This document shows, one piece after another, positions 11,512-21,764 of a stretch of DNA of 64,000 nucleotides; position 1 is the stretch's first letter, and the number at the start of each line of letters is the position of its first letter. The stretch is from Gremmenia infestans (taxonomy: Eukaryota > Ascomycota > Leotiomycetes > Helotiales > Hamatocanthoscyphaceae). Under the pieces are notes generated by a model. That model saw only the letters and a program-made list of their open reading frames with translations, searched no databases and was not told where the DNA came from. The translations under genes and the position numbers were made by a program. The stretch is from assembly GCA_032629725.1 (NCBI GenBank), contig JAFEVB010000036.1:682001-746000 (forward strand), in the 5' to 3' direction.

Positions 11512-12322
11512 CACAATAATCTCTGGGCGTCCTACCGGGTCGTTTCTGAATTCCGAGTGTCGCGTCGTACTTGTATCATAGTTGCGGCGCGACTCCGACA
11601 ACGATAAGGTGGTAGGTAGGTACACTGAGGAACCCTCGGTATTTTATCTGGTGGTTGGGATGGCGTTCGAAAAGAGGCATTCGAATCCCATTCCAAGGCG
11701 TGGTGGTGGTGGTGGTGGTGGTGGTGAATAAAGTGAAATGGCTGGTGATTGTTGTTTTGTTACGGTTACGGTACAGTCACGGGCCACGGGGCATGAGTTC
11801 GTGGGAACTTGGAAGCCCACTCGGCCCATAGATTAGCGGGCCGAAGCCTGCCTGCTTGTGCTGGACACAAAAAGCGGCACTGATTTTTATCGACTCTTAT
11901 TTGTCCCACTCCCATCTGGAACATTAATAAATTGGTGCCGCTTATTCAGCTCACCGCAAGCCCTGCCGGCAGTGGAGTAGTGTATCTAGCAAACCCTGTA
12001 TCCAAGCAGGTACACACCAAATTGATTGGCTTCTGCCTCCTGAACTGAGACTTTTCCCAGCCACCTTCACTATAAAACCAATAACAAGGTGACACATCGT
12101 GAACAACACCTCTACTGAGGAGCTTTATTCACGCCATTCCAAGTTTGTGAATCGTGAATCACTCAAATTTAGCTATCTACAAGCACTCCGTACCAAGTGG
12201 TGCGAAGCCTATGAAATCAAGTCCTATATGCAATAATCACAAGTGTGAAGTCGAACTTCTCCCGGACAACCAGCCCGTACAGTACTGTCGCCTCCCTCCC
12301 GTGCAGTTTCAAAACCTCCCGT
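11512..12322. other. Intergenic region between two minus-strand genes
   Basis: This holds the upstream region of the coiled-coil gene and the 3' flank of the arabinanase. A GGT trinucleotide tract lies at 11701-11726. Open frames here are short and lack motifs. Confidence 0.55.
11701..11726. repeat. GGT trinucleotide microsatellite
   Basis: About eight uninterrupted TGG/GGT units are seen directly upstream of the coiled-coil gene. Confidence 0.9.
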
Positions 12323-13451
12323 CTACACAGTTGGCCATCCGTTCGACCATCCTAGAACGTTCCAACCAAACAGGTAACTGCCATCTCCTAGTCCTACGTC
12401 CGTGTCGGCGTAATGGTAGTAGAGTACTAGTCCTTTGCTTGAGTCGGTAAACACACCTCTGTTCCAAACAAATTAGCTTCTGGTGGCACAACAGGGAAGG
12501 AAGGACTTGCTGTCCACCTGGGCCATAGGTAGTCCCATGGCTTGCGAGTAATACTGATCCTCCGCTTGAAGTACATGCAACACCGCTCTGGTCTACAAAG
12601 CCGCCAGTTGCGGATGTCGACCTGCCCATCATGATTTTGTACTCGGCGCCTGTCGCGGGTTTGGTCCTGAGGAACAATATCAGTATCGTGGCTAACAAGA
12701 ACACAACTTCACTTACGTATCATATCCACAGCATATTCCATGAGACCAGAGCAGATAATAGTAGCCGCTGTAATAAAACATGTAACTTCCTTCGCATGGA
12801 TGTGTACCAGTTGAGTCGTACTCGATGTTGACTGACGTGCCATCTGTCTTTTTCGCATCCGAGCTCATTGGCACTTGGTAGATATCGTGCCAGAAGGATC
12901 CGAAGTTGAGGTAGTAGCTACTGCCGACTGCTATGAGGTTAGGATCAATCGCATTGTATGCTTTCCCAGAAGACGATGCTACTCCGGTAGCCCCGAGGTC
13001 AGTCCAAGAGCCTACGTCCATCGTGCTGCTGGTCGCCAGACCGATTGCACTGGCCTGGGATCCGAATGTCGAGACGGCATAGTACATGTAGTAGAGATCT
13101 CCAACCTTGTGAACATCGGGAGCCTATATGTGTATTGATCAGTAAAATACTCATATGTGGCGGCTGCTTGCTACTAACCCATAGATCTGTATTGTTAGCC
13201 AAGTCGATCTTACTTCCGCTTGGGAGAGCATAGCCCTTGATAGTCCAAGGACCACTTAGCGAACTCGCAGTCGCTATTTCCACTCCACCTCCAGTGTTGA
13301 ATTTGAAGTATAAATCATCGCTCGTACGCTGGATGATAGAAGGGTCGTGGGCCCAGCAAGCACCAGAACAAGCTCCGGGGTTGGAGTAGCCTTGTGCGAG
13401 AGATGCAGTTGCGATGAGAAAAGCTGTTGCAGACCGGAGGAGAGAAAACAT
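12323..13451 (-). CDS. abnA: Secreted endo-1,5-alpha-L-arabinanase (GH43)
   Basis: Four exons on the minus strand (13451-13179, 13123-12717, 12666-12511, 12458-12323) encode 323 residues, the usual length of fungal endo-arabinanases. Residues 1-20 are a signal peptide (MFSLLRSATAFLIATASLAQ). The five-bladed GH43 active site is complete: base Asp36 in AHDPSII, pKa modulator Asp151 in NAIDPNLI and acid Glu202 in HPCEGSYMF. APDVH opens exon 2 and YGPGGQGVFTD spans the last intron. It should cleave internal 1,5-arabinan links of pectin side chains outside the cell. Intron 3 (12459-12510) closes only with a GC donor (GCAAGT). Position 13451 is chosen over the in-frame ATG at 13478 because it starts directly at the signal peptide. 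Confidence 0.93.
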
Positions 13452-14940
13452 GTTGGCGGGTGTGGTGAATGAAGTCACTGCTCAGAAAACTGTCCTGAGA
13501 AAGCATTCTCCTTATACTTCGTATGAATGTTCATTCTGAGATATTGGTTCAGGGAGCATAGAGGATTCTTAATTTTACTTCATCTTTCATTCGTGGAAAG
13601 CTCCACATCAACACGAGAGTCTCCTAGTGTGGGTAGACCTTCATGTGATGCATCTGGGCTAACAATATGCTACTGTGCCAATATACGATAGAAAGAAGCC
13701 ACGGAAATTCGACGAGAGCGAAGTTCCCACCGACCACGGTTTTCTTCCATCGCAGGAACAGGGATCCAAATTCCTCCAGGTCGTTCAGCCAACTCTCTAG
13801 TCAGATGAGGAAACAGGAAGCTTGCCTGTTCAGCGCGACATAGATCACAAGGCGTCCCGGGACCCGGGTAATTGAAGCACGTGGATATAAGCTTCGTATA
13901 GTTGTGGGATTCGGAGGGACCAATTATGGATCTCCCTTGTTGTCCTTCGGTATTTGCGGGGTACAGCGGGCATTTCGTGAGGCCCTAGTTTGGGTTTCCC
14001 TTGTTGTCCTTCGGTATTTGCGGGGTACAGCGGGCATTTCGTGAGGCCCTAGTTTGGGTTTCCACGAATCGGGGATTGAGGCTAAAGTTTGAATCAACTT
14101 TATTTCGACGGATTCTCGTAACTCAAAGTTTACAAAAGCAGACTAGAATCCATCTGAGCTGTCAGAGAAGAGAAAGCACACCTGATAATTTCTGATAGGC
14201 GCGGTTCAAGCGCCAAACGAGTTCACGTGGAGAGGGTTCAGACTAAGAGAGGTCAATAAGGGGTGGAATAGGTTATTTTTCCTCCGTGGTTGGTAAAGTC
14301 TTACCTACAGGAAGATATCGACCATTTTCCGTTCTAAAATTTTTGCTGAGAATGATTTTCCGAATGCGTTTGTCAGCCTGAATTCCTTAAGAATTCTCCA
14401 CCTCTAAGTAGTAAAGCCGTGAAAGACAAGAAAGCACCTGAAGATACTGGAAGTGAAGGACAGGATCCCCTTGAAAGTGTAAGTAATCATTTATTGGATT
14501 CTCGTTCTCGTGATTTCTCGTTCCGTCTACTTACTGTGTTCTTGTCTCTCTTCGCTTACATTACTACATCCTATTCTGGTGATTCAAATCCAACTAGGAC
14601 GCCAGACGGCAGTGATTCCCCTAAAGCCCCTTCCTTTATACGACAGTCTTCGAGCATTCTTGCTGACCGTGGAAACGAATAGGGGGAGCCACGCCATCGG
14701 ACGCCTTCACGTATATGACAGCTAACATTGGAATCGGGCATCGACGGCACTGTCTTACACTTCGGTACCTGGACTCGCAAGTGAGTGGAGTAGGTACCAT
14801 TGTATAGAGGATGTTGTCGTGTTTGCAGCTGTAACATGGCCTAGAGTATGGAAGTATCTGGATGTTATTGGACCCTTCTCGTCTTGCAATCCAGTCAATT
14901 TCTGGTTTATCTCATAAATCATACCCTCTGTAAGGCTTTA
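13452..14940. other. Gene-poor region with tandem duplication
   Basis: No gene is recognised. Open frames at 14001-14195 and 14419-14837 have no family signal and the first is created by a duplicated segment. See the 64-bp tandem repeat inside. Confidence 0.5.
13933..14060. repeat. Perfect 64-bp tandem duplication
   Basis: The 64-bp unit starting TCCCTTGTTGTCC is present twice head to tail (13933-13996 and 13997-14060) with no mismatch that I can see. Perfect identity indicates a recent event or an assembly artefact. Confidence 0.93.
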
Positions 14941-15900
14941 CGTGGACTCAGTTCTTACTATTTAGCGCAATTCTACAGCCCCACTACCTAAATAGCCAAT
15001 CACAGCCCTCTATTCCCCCTTCACACTTATAAGTCACCAGAGGGTCTAAGAGGATATAGGAGATTTTAACCTAATATGCGGCTTTTTTGGTGGTAAACAG
15101 CCTATCACTTAATTTGCTAAATATTAACCTTTAATAATATGATTAAAAAGAGTAAAGAGCCTGTGTTAAAGCCCTGATTTTGCTCTTTAATTCAAGTTAA
15201 TCTCTATTATTCCTAATCCTGAATTGGAATACTTATTAATTTATTAATTAAATCCGCGGATTTCCTAGTACTAGATAATACGCGAGCGTGCTAAGATATA
15301 CGCCAATATAGGTCCCGCGCTCCGCTACCTACTAAAACCACTACGTTTCTAGCTAGTATTCTACGAATACCTATCTAATAATTATAAAAACACTTATCTG
15401 AGGCTTATATAAGCTATATAACCATTAGGGATCTTTTTAGTATGCTTAGCTAGCGTGGTTATAAGATAAGAAGCGGTCTTAGCATAAAATCAATTAAAAT
15501 AAACTAGACCGTTATGTTTTCAGCTAGCATTTTATAAATACTTATCCGATTATTATAAAACTAGTTAGATGGCATTCTACTAGTAAATATGACCCCTAAT
15601 GGCTAGTGCGCATTACGCTAGGCTAGCGTGGTTGTAGCCCTAGAAAAGGCATTTAAGTATAAGTTATAAAATTATAAAATGCATAATACTAAAAAGTACC
15701 TTCTACGCGGGATAATATACTTCATATACTAATAAAAGAGAGGATATTATAAAAATAAGAGAAAGGATAAAAAGAAGCATATCTGACTTTCTATTTAGCC
15801 AAGGGGTTATTACGATTAGTAGTTGTAATAGAATAATTAAGTGATTTAAAAAAATATTTGGATTTTAGAACCCTTCACTAAAAAATCTCCCATACTATCT
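14941..15900. repeat. AT-rich relic of repetitive DNA, RIP-like
   Basis: Base composition falls sharply to AT-rich between about 14,990 and 15,880 compared with both flanks, with stops in every frame and many TA dinucleotides. Two diverged direct copies lie at about 15345-15465 and 15516-15637. Their best segment (GTTTCTAGCTAGTATT against GTTTTCAGCTAGCATT) differs mostly by C/T and G/A transitions. This is what repeat-induced point mutation leaves of a former mobile element. No transposase frame or terminal repeats could be recovered, so the element class is unknown. Confidence 0.6.
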
Positions 15901-16875
15901 CAGACGCTTCGCAGAGACCATGAAGCCTGGATCCACTCTTGAAGATGCGCCTTGCCTATTTTGGTTTAGCATTCATACCGCCTCTCCTATTCCGGCCTAG
16001 CTCCATGCGCTAATTATCGTGGTCCCCAAGAAGCCGTCTGACCATGTGAGATAAATATCTGGTAGCGGTTTTGTTCAGCACCTGAGAAGTCCTAGCTCAA
16101 TTGAAGCGGTTCCAAGGTCCAAGGTCCAAGGCGATGTGAGTTGCAATGAGGTGCAATGAGAACACATCACATGGAATCAATGACAGCACACATGCAGACA
16201 CGTCTTGCTTCTTAATACTGTACCTCCCGTACTCGTACCGTACCTCCGTACTCGTATCCTGCTATCGGTCGATCTCTTTTTTGTCGGGAGCAGAGACGTC
16301 CCAAAAAAGCCAGTCTGCGTCAGTACACGCGGATCATTGCTTGAGCTGTTCCACGTTACATGATCCTGAGAACTGCTTGAAACAAGTGCAAGGCCCCCAT
16401 GTGGCAGGGAGCGATCCTATTGGTCGAGGGGAAACATCCCAAATTGGTTATGACGCCACACCTTTACGCCACACCTTACAAGCAGGTTTTCCCCTTTTCC
16501 ACGAGTCTTGACCTCCAATTATATCTCCCTTCTTTCACCAATTCACACAGATTCGTCCATAGATAGGCGCAAGTGATCCAATGAAATGTCCAAGTATTCT
16601 GTATGAGCCACAAGTTCCATGCTGTGGCTCGCGTTCCCAACGGAGCTGACCTCCGGACTCGTTGCTCTGTCCAGGAAGTCGGCATACGTCACATTCCTGA
16701 GATGCTTTATATTTCTACGTACCTCACTTTCACATCTTCCACATCTTCTAGATCTTTAGATATCGAATTCAAAGTCTATTCATTCTTTCGAAAGTTAGTC
16801 AGTCGGTCTTTCCATGATATCGTTAGTAACGCCATAAACACTACGCATTGATTAATCAGATCATCTTCTTCCGCA
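15901..16875. other. Upstream region of the 183-residue protein gene
   Basis: GC content returns to normal. Short imperfect words CCGTACTCGTA/CCGTACCTC recur at 16228-16258. The open frame at 16146-16511 has no motif. Nothing else is recognised. Confidence 0.45.
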
Positions 16876-17427
16876 ATGGATCCAACTCAGAGATCCCCAG
16901 AGCGAGCATTTGCTCTCCAGAAATATCTCCTCCTCCACTCGCAACACGATGCCCTTCAGAAGCATCTGAGCCAGATCACAACCTCCCTCCCCGAAGCGCC
17001 CTCATCGCCTGAACCATCTCCAGATCGATATCGACAGGGATCAATCTCATCCTCAGCTGGATCAGACTCAAGCTATCTATCATCTTCTCCTCCCAAACAT
17101 GCCAGACACCATCATCGAAGCGGCAGCATACCATTCCCTCAGCCCCAGAGACCCGTACTGAAGACTAGAAGATCATCTCTGCCGACAGTCGTTACCGAGA
17201 GTCTCTTGGGTGAGATCGAGGAAGATGAGACCAGGTTGAAGGATGTAAACCAGCAAATCAAGAGCACCTTGACAGCCCTGCTCAACTGTGAAAGTGTCAG
17301 GGGTGATAGGAGATATAGGAATTGGGTTCAGACTAGGCTTATGGATGCGGAGCTGGAACTGAAGAAGAGCCGTTGTCGGAGCTGTAATAGGAGGAAGAGT
17401 GAAGAACCCAACGGCATGACACTTTAA
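16876..17427 (+). CDS. Conserved ascomycete protein of unknown function
   Basis: A single exon encodes 183 residues. The N-terminus (FALQKYLLLHSQHDALQKHL) is helical, followed by a Ser/Pro-rich, probably phosphorylated linker. The C-terminal 80 residues are helical and charged, with LLGEIEEDETRLKDV, then WVQTRLMDAELELK, then a basic Cys pair in RCRSCNRRK. I recall similar proteins across Pezizomycotina but no assigned function. The start has a good context (CGCAATGG) and the frame is closed by TAA. Coding quality (strong amphipathic helices, no low-complexity artefact) supports a real gene. Confidence 0.72.
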   Translation: MDPTQRSPERAFALQKYLLLHSQHDALQKHLSQITTSLPEAPSSPEPSPDRYRQGSISSSAGSDSSYLSSSPPKHARHHHRSGSIPFPQPQRPVLKTRRSSLPTVVTESLLGEIEEDETRLKDVNQQIKSTLTALLNCESVRGDRRYRNWVQTRLMDAELELKKSRCRSCNRRKSEEPNGMTL

Positions 17428-18305
17428 GTCGGTTACAGTACGCTGTATGGGAAATGGCGTTTGGCCTTGGGATAGAGACTTTTGATTCACATTTTTGTAC
17501 TTGATACCCCTGACTGTTCATCAACAGTTTTCGTTCAATTCGACGTCGATGTTACTATTTATAGACCAGACGTGACTGTCATTACATGTGAATATTGACG
17601 GGTTTCGTCCTGGAGAAAATAATCGAGTAGTGGCATGACCGCAAGCGTGCTACGCGGTAGCTGCAGTGTTTACCTTACCCAGCAGTGCCTATATCTTGTT
17701 CTGTGCGGCACCTGGGTACGTCCGTACAAACCTTAAAGCCCAGAATAGCATTGCCCAAATGAGGCATAGCCTTTCATGTGACTTTGACACGAGCTAGAGT
17801 GTCAATTGCTGCGCCCATACACCCTCCGATAAGCCTACTTCGAGAACTGATATGAGCCTTTTGATCTTTTAGAGCTTCAATGTATCTAGTTTAAAAGCCT
17901 TTCTCAGCAAAGAGCAATATCCGAAAGTAGTTAGGCTGTTATCCACGTGACCAAATTCCAGGATTCTAATCGTCATTCACATGTGAAGCAGCTATCGTTC
18001 CAAATGTCTGGACTACAGATTCGGACGACCAAACATCCGTCGCACACGAATGCATGTAACAGCCCCAGCTGCGGGTCCCTGAATCATTCCCCCAACCCAG
18101 AATGGAGCTCTCAAACGCTCTTGCCCTGTAGGTATATGTAGGAGAAGTAGAAGCATTCTCATTCCCCGTCTCTTTTTTCTCTGTCCTTCAACTCACTATA
18201 TCTTGTTGTCTGCCATAATCGCTTGCGCTGCACTGAATACTTATTTCGTAGCTTCATTATCTCTTGTTACATATCTCTACAACATACCCAAAGAATCGTG
18301 TCCCA
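17428..18305. other. Intergenic region, nothing recognised
   Basis: This lies between two plus-strand genes. A short frame at 17947-18141 has no motif. CT-rich sequence near 18165-18210 (TCTCTTTTTTCTCTGTCC) is a plausible promoter tract for the oxysterol-binding protein gene. Confidence 0.45.
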
Positions 18306-19732
18306 ATGGTCTCAATGGCCAGTAAATGCGAAAGCGAGAAAATCCCTACTCAGCAGAAGGGTGCATTCTTCTCTTTCATCAAAGTACGTTCTGCTCGATA
18401 TAGCAAAAGCCCATTACGTCCATAACTAATTTCGCATGCAGTCAATCGCGACCTTCAAGGGCGATTTATCCTCCCTAACCGCGCCTCCATTCCTCCTCTC
18501 CCCGCAATCCATCACTGAATATAGCGCATACTGGGCTGAACATCCTGCCTTATTTGTTGCGCCGGCGCATGAAGATGATGCCCAGAAGCGGGCGCTAAGT
18601 GTACTGAAGTGGTTTCTGAGTACGTTGAAGCAACAACATAGTAATAAGGATGAGATCGGCAGGAAGAAGAAAATGAAGCCCTTAAATCCGTTCCTCGGGG
18701 AGCTATTCTTGGGGAAGTGGGTTGATAGCGTGGGTACAACCGAGTTGGTTAGTGAGCAGGTTAGGTGAGTTTCAATATATGAATATGGGGAGCAATGCTG
18801 ATGAAGACGGCAGCCATCATCCACCTGCAACCGCATTTAATGTTTGGAATAATGAACACGGTATCCGAGTACGTCCAGCCCCCCGCATTGGAGGTGCTCT
18901 AGTATTAACTCTATGGTAGCTGCAGGGCCATATCATACCCAAAGTCTACTTTTCTGGCACAGTACACATTGACCGGAAAGGCTACGGCACCATGCACATC
19001 GACAAATACGACGAAGATCACCTAATAACCATGCCAAAAGTTCACGTTGAAGGGCTCATGTCCGCTTCTCTCGCCCCTGAACTATCAGGTACTTCATACA
19101 TTAGAAGCTCATCCGGCTACACAACTAAAATCGAGTATTACTGCAAAGGCTGGGTCAGCGGGAAGCGAAATTCATTTCTGGCTACTATCTTCCACGATAA
19201 CCATGAGGACGAACCAATATATGTTGCTGAAGGCCAGTGGAACGATAAATACACTATCAAGGAGGGTGACCGGCAGAACATTTTGGAGACGGTCGATGTC
19301 AACACATACTCACGGACACCTTTGACTGTAGCCCCCGTGCAAAATCAACATCACTTAGAGTCAAGGCGCGCTTGGAAGCCAGTCGTAGATGCAATTAACC
19401 AGGGGGATATATTTGCTGTCGGCCAGGAGAAATCCAAAATCGAGAACGAGCAAAGGGAGATGCGGAAGCAAGAAAAGAGCGAAGGGAAAGACTTTCCAAG
19501 GCGGTACTTCAGTCTCGCCAAAGAAGATCCAGTGGGAGAGAAGCTTGCGGAAGGGCTGAAGAATACATCAATGAAAGGTGCTGTGGATGCACACCATATG
19601 ATCTGGCTGTGGGATGAGGAGAAGTACCAGCGAATTCAGGATAATCAGAAGAATGGGACCAAGAGTCCTCTCCATTCAAGATTTGATTCAGCCATTAGCA
19701 TGAGTATGGACTCGACGGGCTCGAGCGCCTAA
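18306..19732 (+). CDS. kes1: Oxysterol-binding protein, Osh4/Kes1 type
   Basis: Four exons (18306-18383, 18442-18764, 18814-18868, 18920-19732) encode 422 residues, close to yeast Kes1 (434). The fingerprint EQVSHHPP spans introns 2 and 3 and is restored exactly by splicing the ag|c junction at 18764/18814. NPFLGELFLGKW and LQGHIIPKVYFSGT follow in family order. The protein has no PH domain or ankyrin repeats, so it is the short lipid-transfer form that exchanges sterol and PI4P between membranes, mainly ER and Golgi. Introns are 58, 49 and 51 bp. For intron 3 the acceptor at 18919 was preferred to a later one because it restores the conserved LQG. The C-terminal Ser-rich tail is variable in the family. 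Confidence 0.92.
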
Positions 19733-20256
19733 ACCGACTCCTTTAGAGGAAGATAGGGAGAGGATCGAATAATGAATAATACAGTATAGACTATTTATAT
19801 TTCTCTGGAGATGATTGTGGTCTGGTAGCTGGTAGCTGCAGTCTTCGATGCTCTAACGCCATGATCATAGCAGAGGGACTTTATCACTTCATCAGCTGCC
19901 TCCGGTCCTAGACTTGGGAAGGCAAACGCCACGCCATTCCATAATTACAAACGCTAGTTGATAATAGTCAGTCACGCCACGTGAAACATTCCAAGCCACT
20001 CGCCAAATGTTTCGAATATGACGCACATTTGCGATCCTTCCTTGTAAGTGACCTCTGTTCGCACGCAAGGCTGAATTGCCATATGACATCATTGTTGACC
20101 ACGTAAAGTATAACATAACTCCTCCGCGCAAACTCACGACTTCTTTCTATTCTTTTCTTTTCCTCATCAACTACAAGTATAAGAACAATCGAAACCTCAA
20201 AATCCGCCTTGAAACACAAACAAAAATTCAAATCATCAAACAACACTTTACCAATC
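19733..20256. other. Intergenic region before the CsbD-like gene
   Basis: This contains the 3' flank of the oxysterol-binding protein gene and an A/T- and CT-rich leader before 20257. No gene is recognised. Confidence 0.5.
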
Positions 20257-20996
20257 ATGTCTGACAAGAACACCTCCACCCTCCAGTCCTATATCGACTC
20301 TGCCACCGGAACAGCTCAGTCTGTTCTTGGCTCCCTCACAGGTTCCTCTGCTGACAAGGTAATGCCTCTTCCCCCGCATCTTTACACAGCCCGGTGCTGT
20401 CTTTCTCAGCGACTCTAGATATGCCCCTATGCCTGAAAAAATGGCAGTAACTGCTTTCTGTTCACAGCTAATAATAACCAGAACGCCGGCGAAGTGAAGA
20501 AGGACGATGCAGCGATTGAGAAAGACCTCTCTCATGCCACCGCAAAGGTTGGCCCATTTTCTGCGTCCTCATCCGGTGCGGTCACCAAGGATGACCCGAA
20601 CCGCCAAGAGGGCGCGTGGAACCAAACTGTAGGAGCTGCGAAAGAGAGTGTGGGTGGGCTGGTTGGCTCCGAGGTTTGTTTACCCCTCCTCTTCCCAACT
20701 CAGAAGCCCCTTGTTCCACAACCTTTTATTGCCAAGACGGTTACTAATGTATATAAATACAGGATCTCAAGAGAGCAGGAGCTGAGCAGAATGCTGCAGG
20801 CAAAGGCCAAGAAGCGCAAGGCCAACTTAACGACTTCGGTTCCGGGGTCAAAGGCCGTGTTGGAGGCGCCGTTGAGGGTGCTGTTGCTGGTGTTACAGGC
20901 GATCGCGATGCACAACTCAGGGCACAGGAGAAGCATGATGTTGGCAAGACACAGCAGCGTGGTGCTGAGGCGGATATCCAGAAGCAGAATGCCTAG
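20257..20996 (+). CDS. CsbD-like stress protein (cruciform/mismatch DNA-recognition family)
   Basis: Three exons (20257-20358, 20482-20673, 20763-20996) encode 175 residues, all introns in phase 0. The protein is small, hydrophilic, and rich in Gly, Ala, Lys and Gln. It has the family blocks HATAKVGPFSASSSGAV, EGAWNQTVGAAKESVGGLVG and GKGQEAQGQL, and ends in Q-K-Q-N-A. These match fungal proteins annotated as mismatched base pair and cruciform DNA recognition proteins, with CsbD-like repeats. The family is abundant and stress-inducible; the biochemical role is not settled. The first intron (123 bp) is longer than most here. Its acceptor at 20481 was chosen over one near 20466 because it gives the family-like start NAGEVKKDD. 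Confidence 0.88.
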
Positions 20997-21764
20997 GTTA
21001 TGAAGATACTCGACGACTTGCGTGTAATTGGTTGGGCTGTACTATACTTACTAGGATATGATGGGATTTACGCGTTGTGATGCATGGCTTGCTTGAGCAG
21101 ATAGCTCGCAAATTGATATACCCCCTTTATGAAATACCTGTGGTATCTTGCTCGCGTGAAGTGATTGTTATTGTTCTTCCGCAAGTGAGAAATTATGTAG
21201 TATTTGAGCGAATAGTCATTGGGTCTGGTACTGTTTATTGAGTTTTTGTTGCAAGTCGTCAGACCTTCCAGGTTGCGGTATTCCCAGTTTCACCCTTTAC
21301 TAAACTTCTGTTGCAAATCGTAAAACCTTCCAGGTTGTTAAGATCGCTAGTTTGCTTGCAGTCTTATAATTAATTTTTGCGGTGCGGACCGAAGGTAGTC
21401 TCCCGGTTTGTTGGGCAAGACGGGACGAGCCTGCTGCCGGCCCCAATCACCTTGATCCATTTCTTGACGCCTCTAAATTTTATTTGTATTCTTGCAACTT
21501 GCAATAGGTATACGAAGCGTCATTAAGACTATTTTTGTAGCTCTAGTAATAAAGACCCTTTTTGAAAGCATCTTAAGTCAAAGTGTCTATCTAAATTGAG
21601 TAAATAATCAGAAATAAAATCTTAAATGTAAGCGCCGTCTTTTGACATCATGCTCTTGCCATGTTTATACCCCACTGCCTCTCTAATGCATATTTCCATT
21701 CCAATTCAAAGACCCAACGCCTTGCAGTTATCCAAGTAAAGATACGCGAATATCCCCTTTTGAC
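20997..21764. other. Intergenic region, nothing recognised
   Basis: This is the 3' side of the CsbD-like gene and the 3' side of the broken transporter (convergent). Two similar words, TGTTGCAAGTCGTCAGACCTTCCAGGTTG-like near 21248 and its variant near 21309, form a short imperfect direct repeat. No gene is seen. Confidence 0.45.

Noticed and set aside
11670..11690. GTTCGAA-like words as tRNA B boxes
   Set aside because: No A box, acceptor stem or cloverleaf could be built around any such word in the window.
14001..14195. 64-residue frame in the tandem duplication
   Set aside because: Created by the duplicated noncoding unit, no motif.
15301..15700. Pogo/Fot1-type transposase remnant in the AT-rich island
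   Set aside because: I tried to read DDE or HTH motifs in several frames and found none; only repetition and transition bias are supported.
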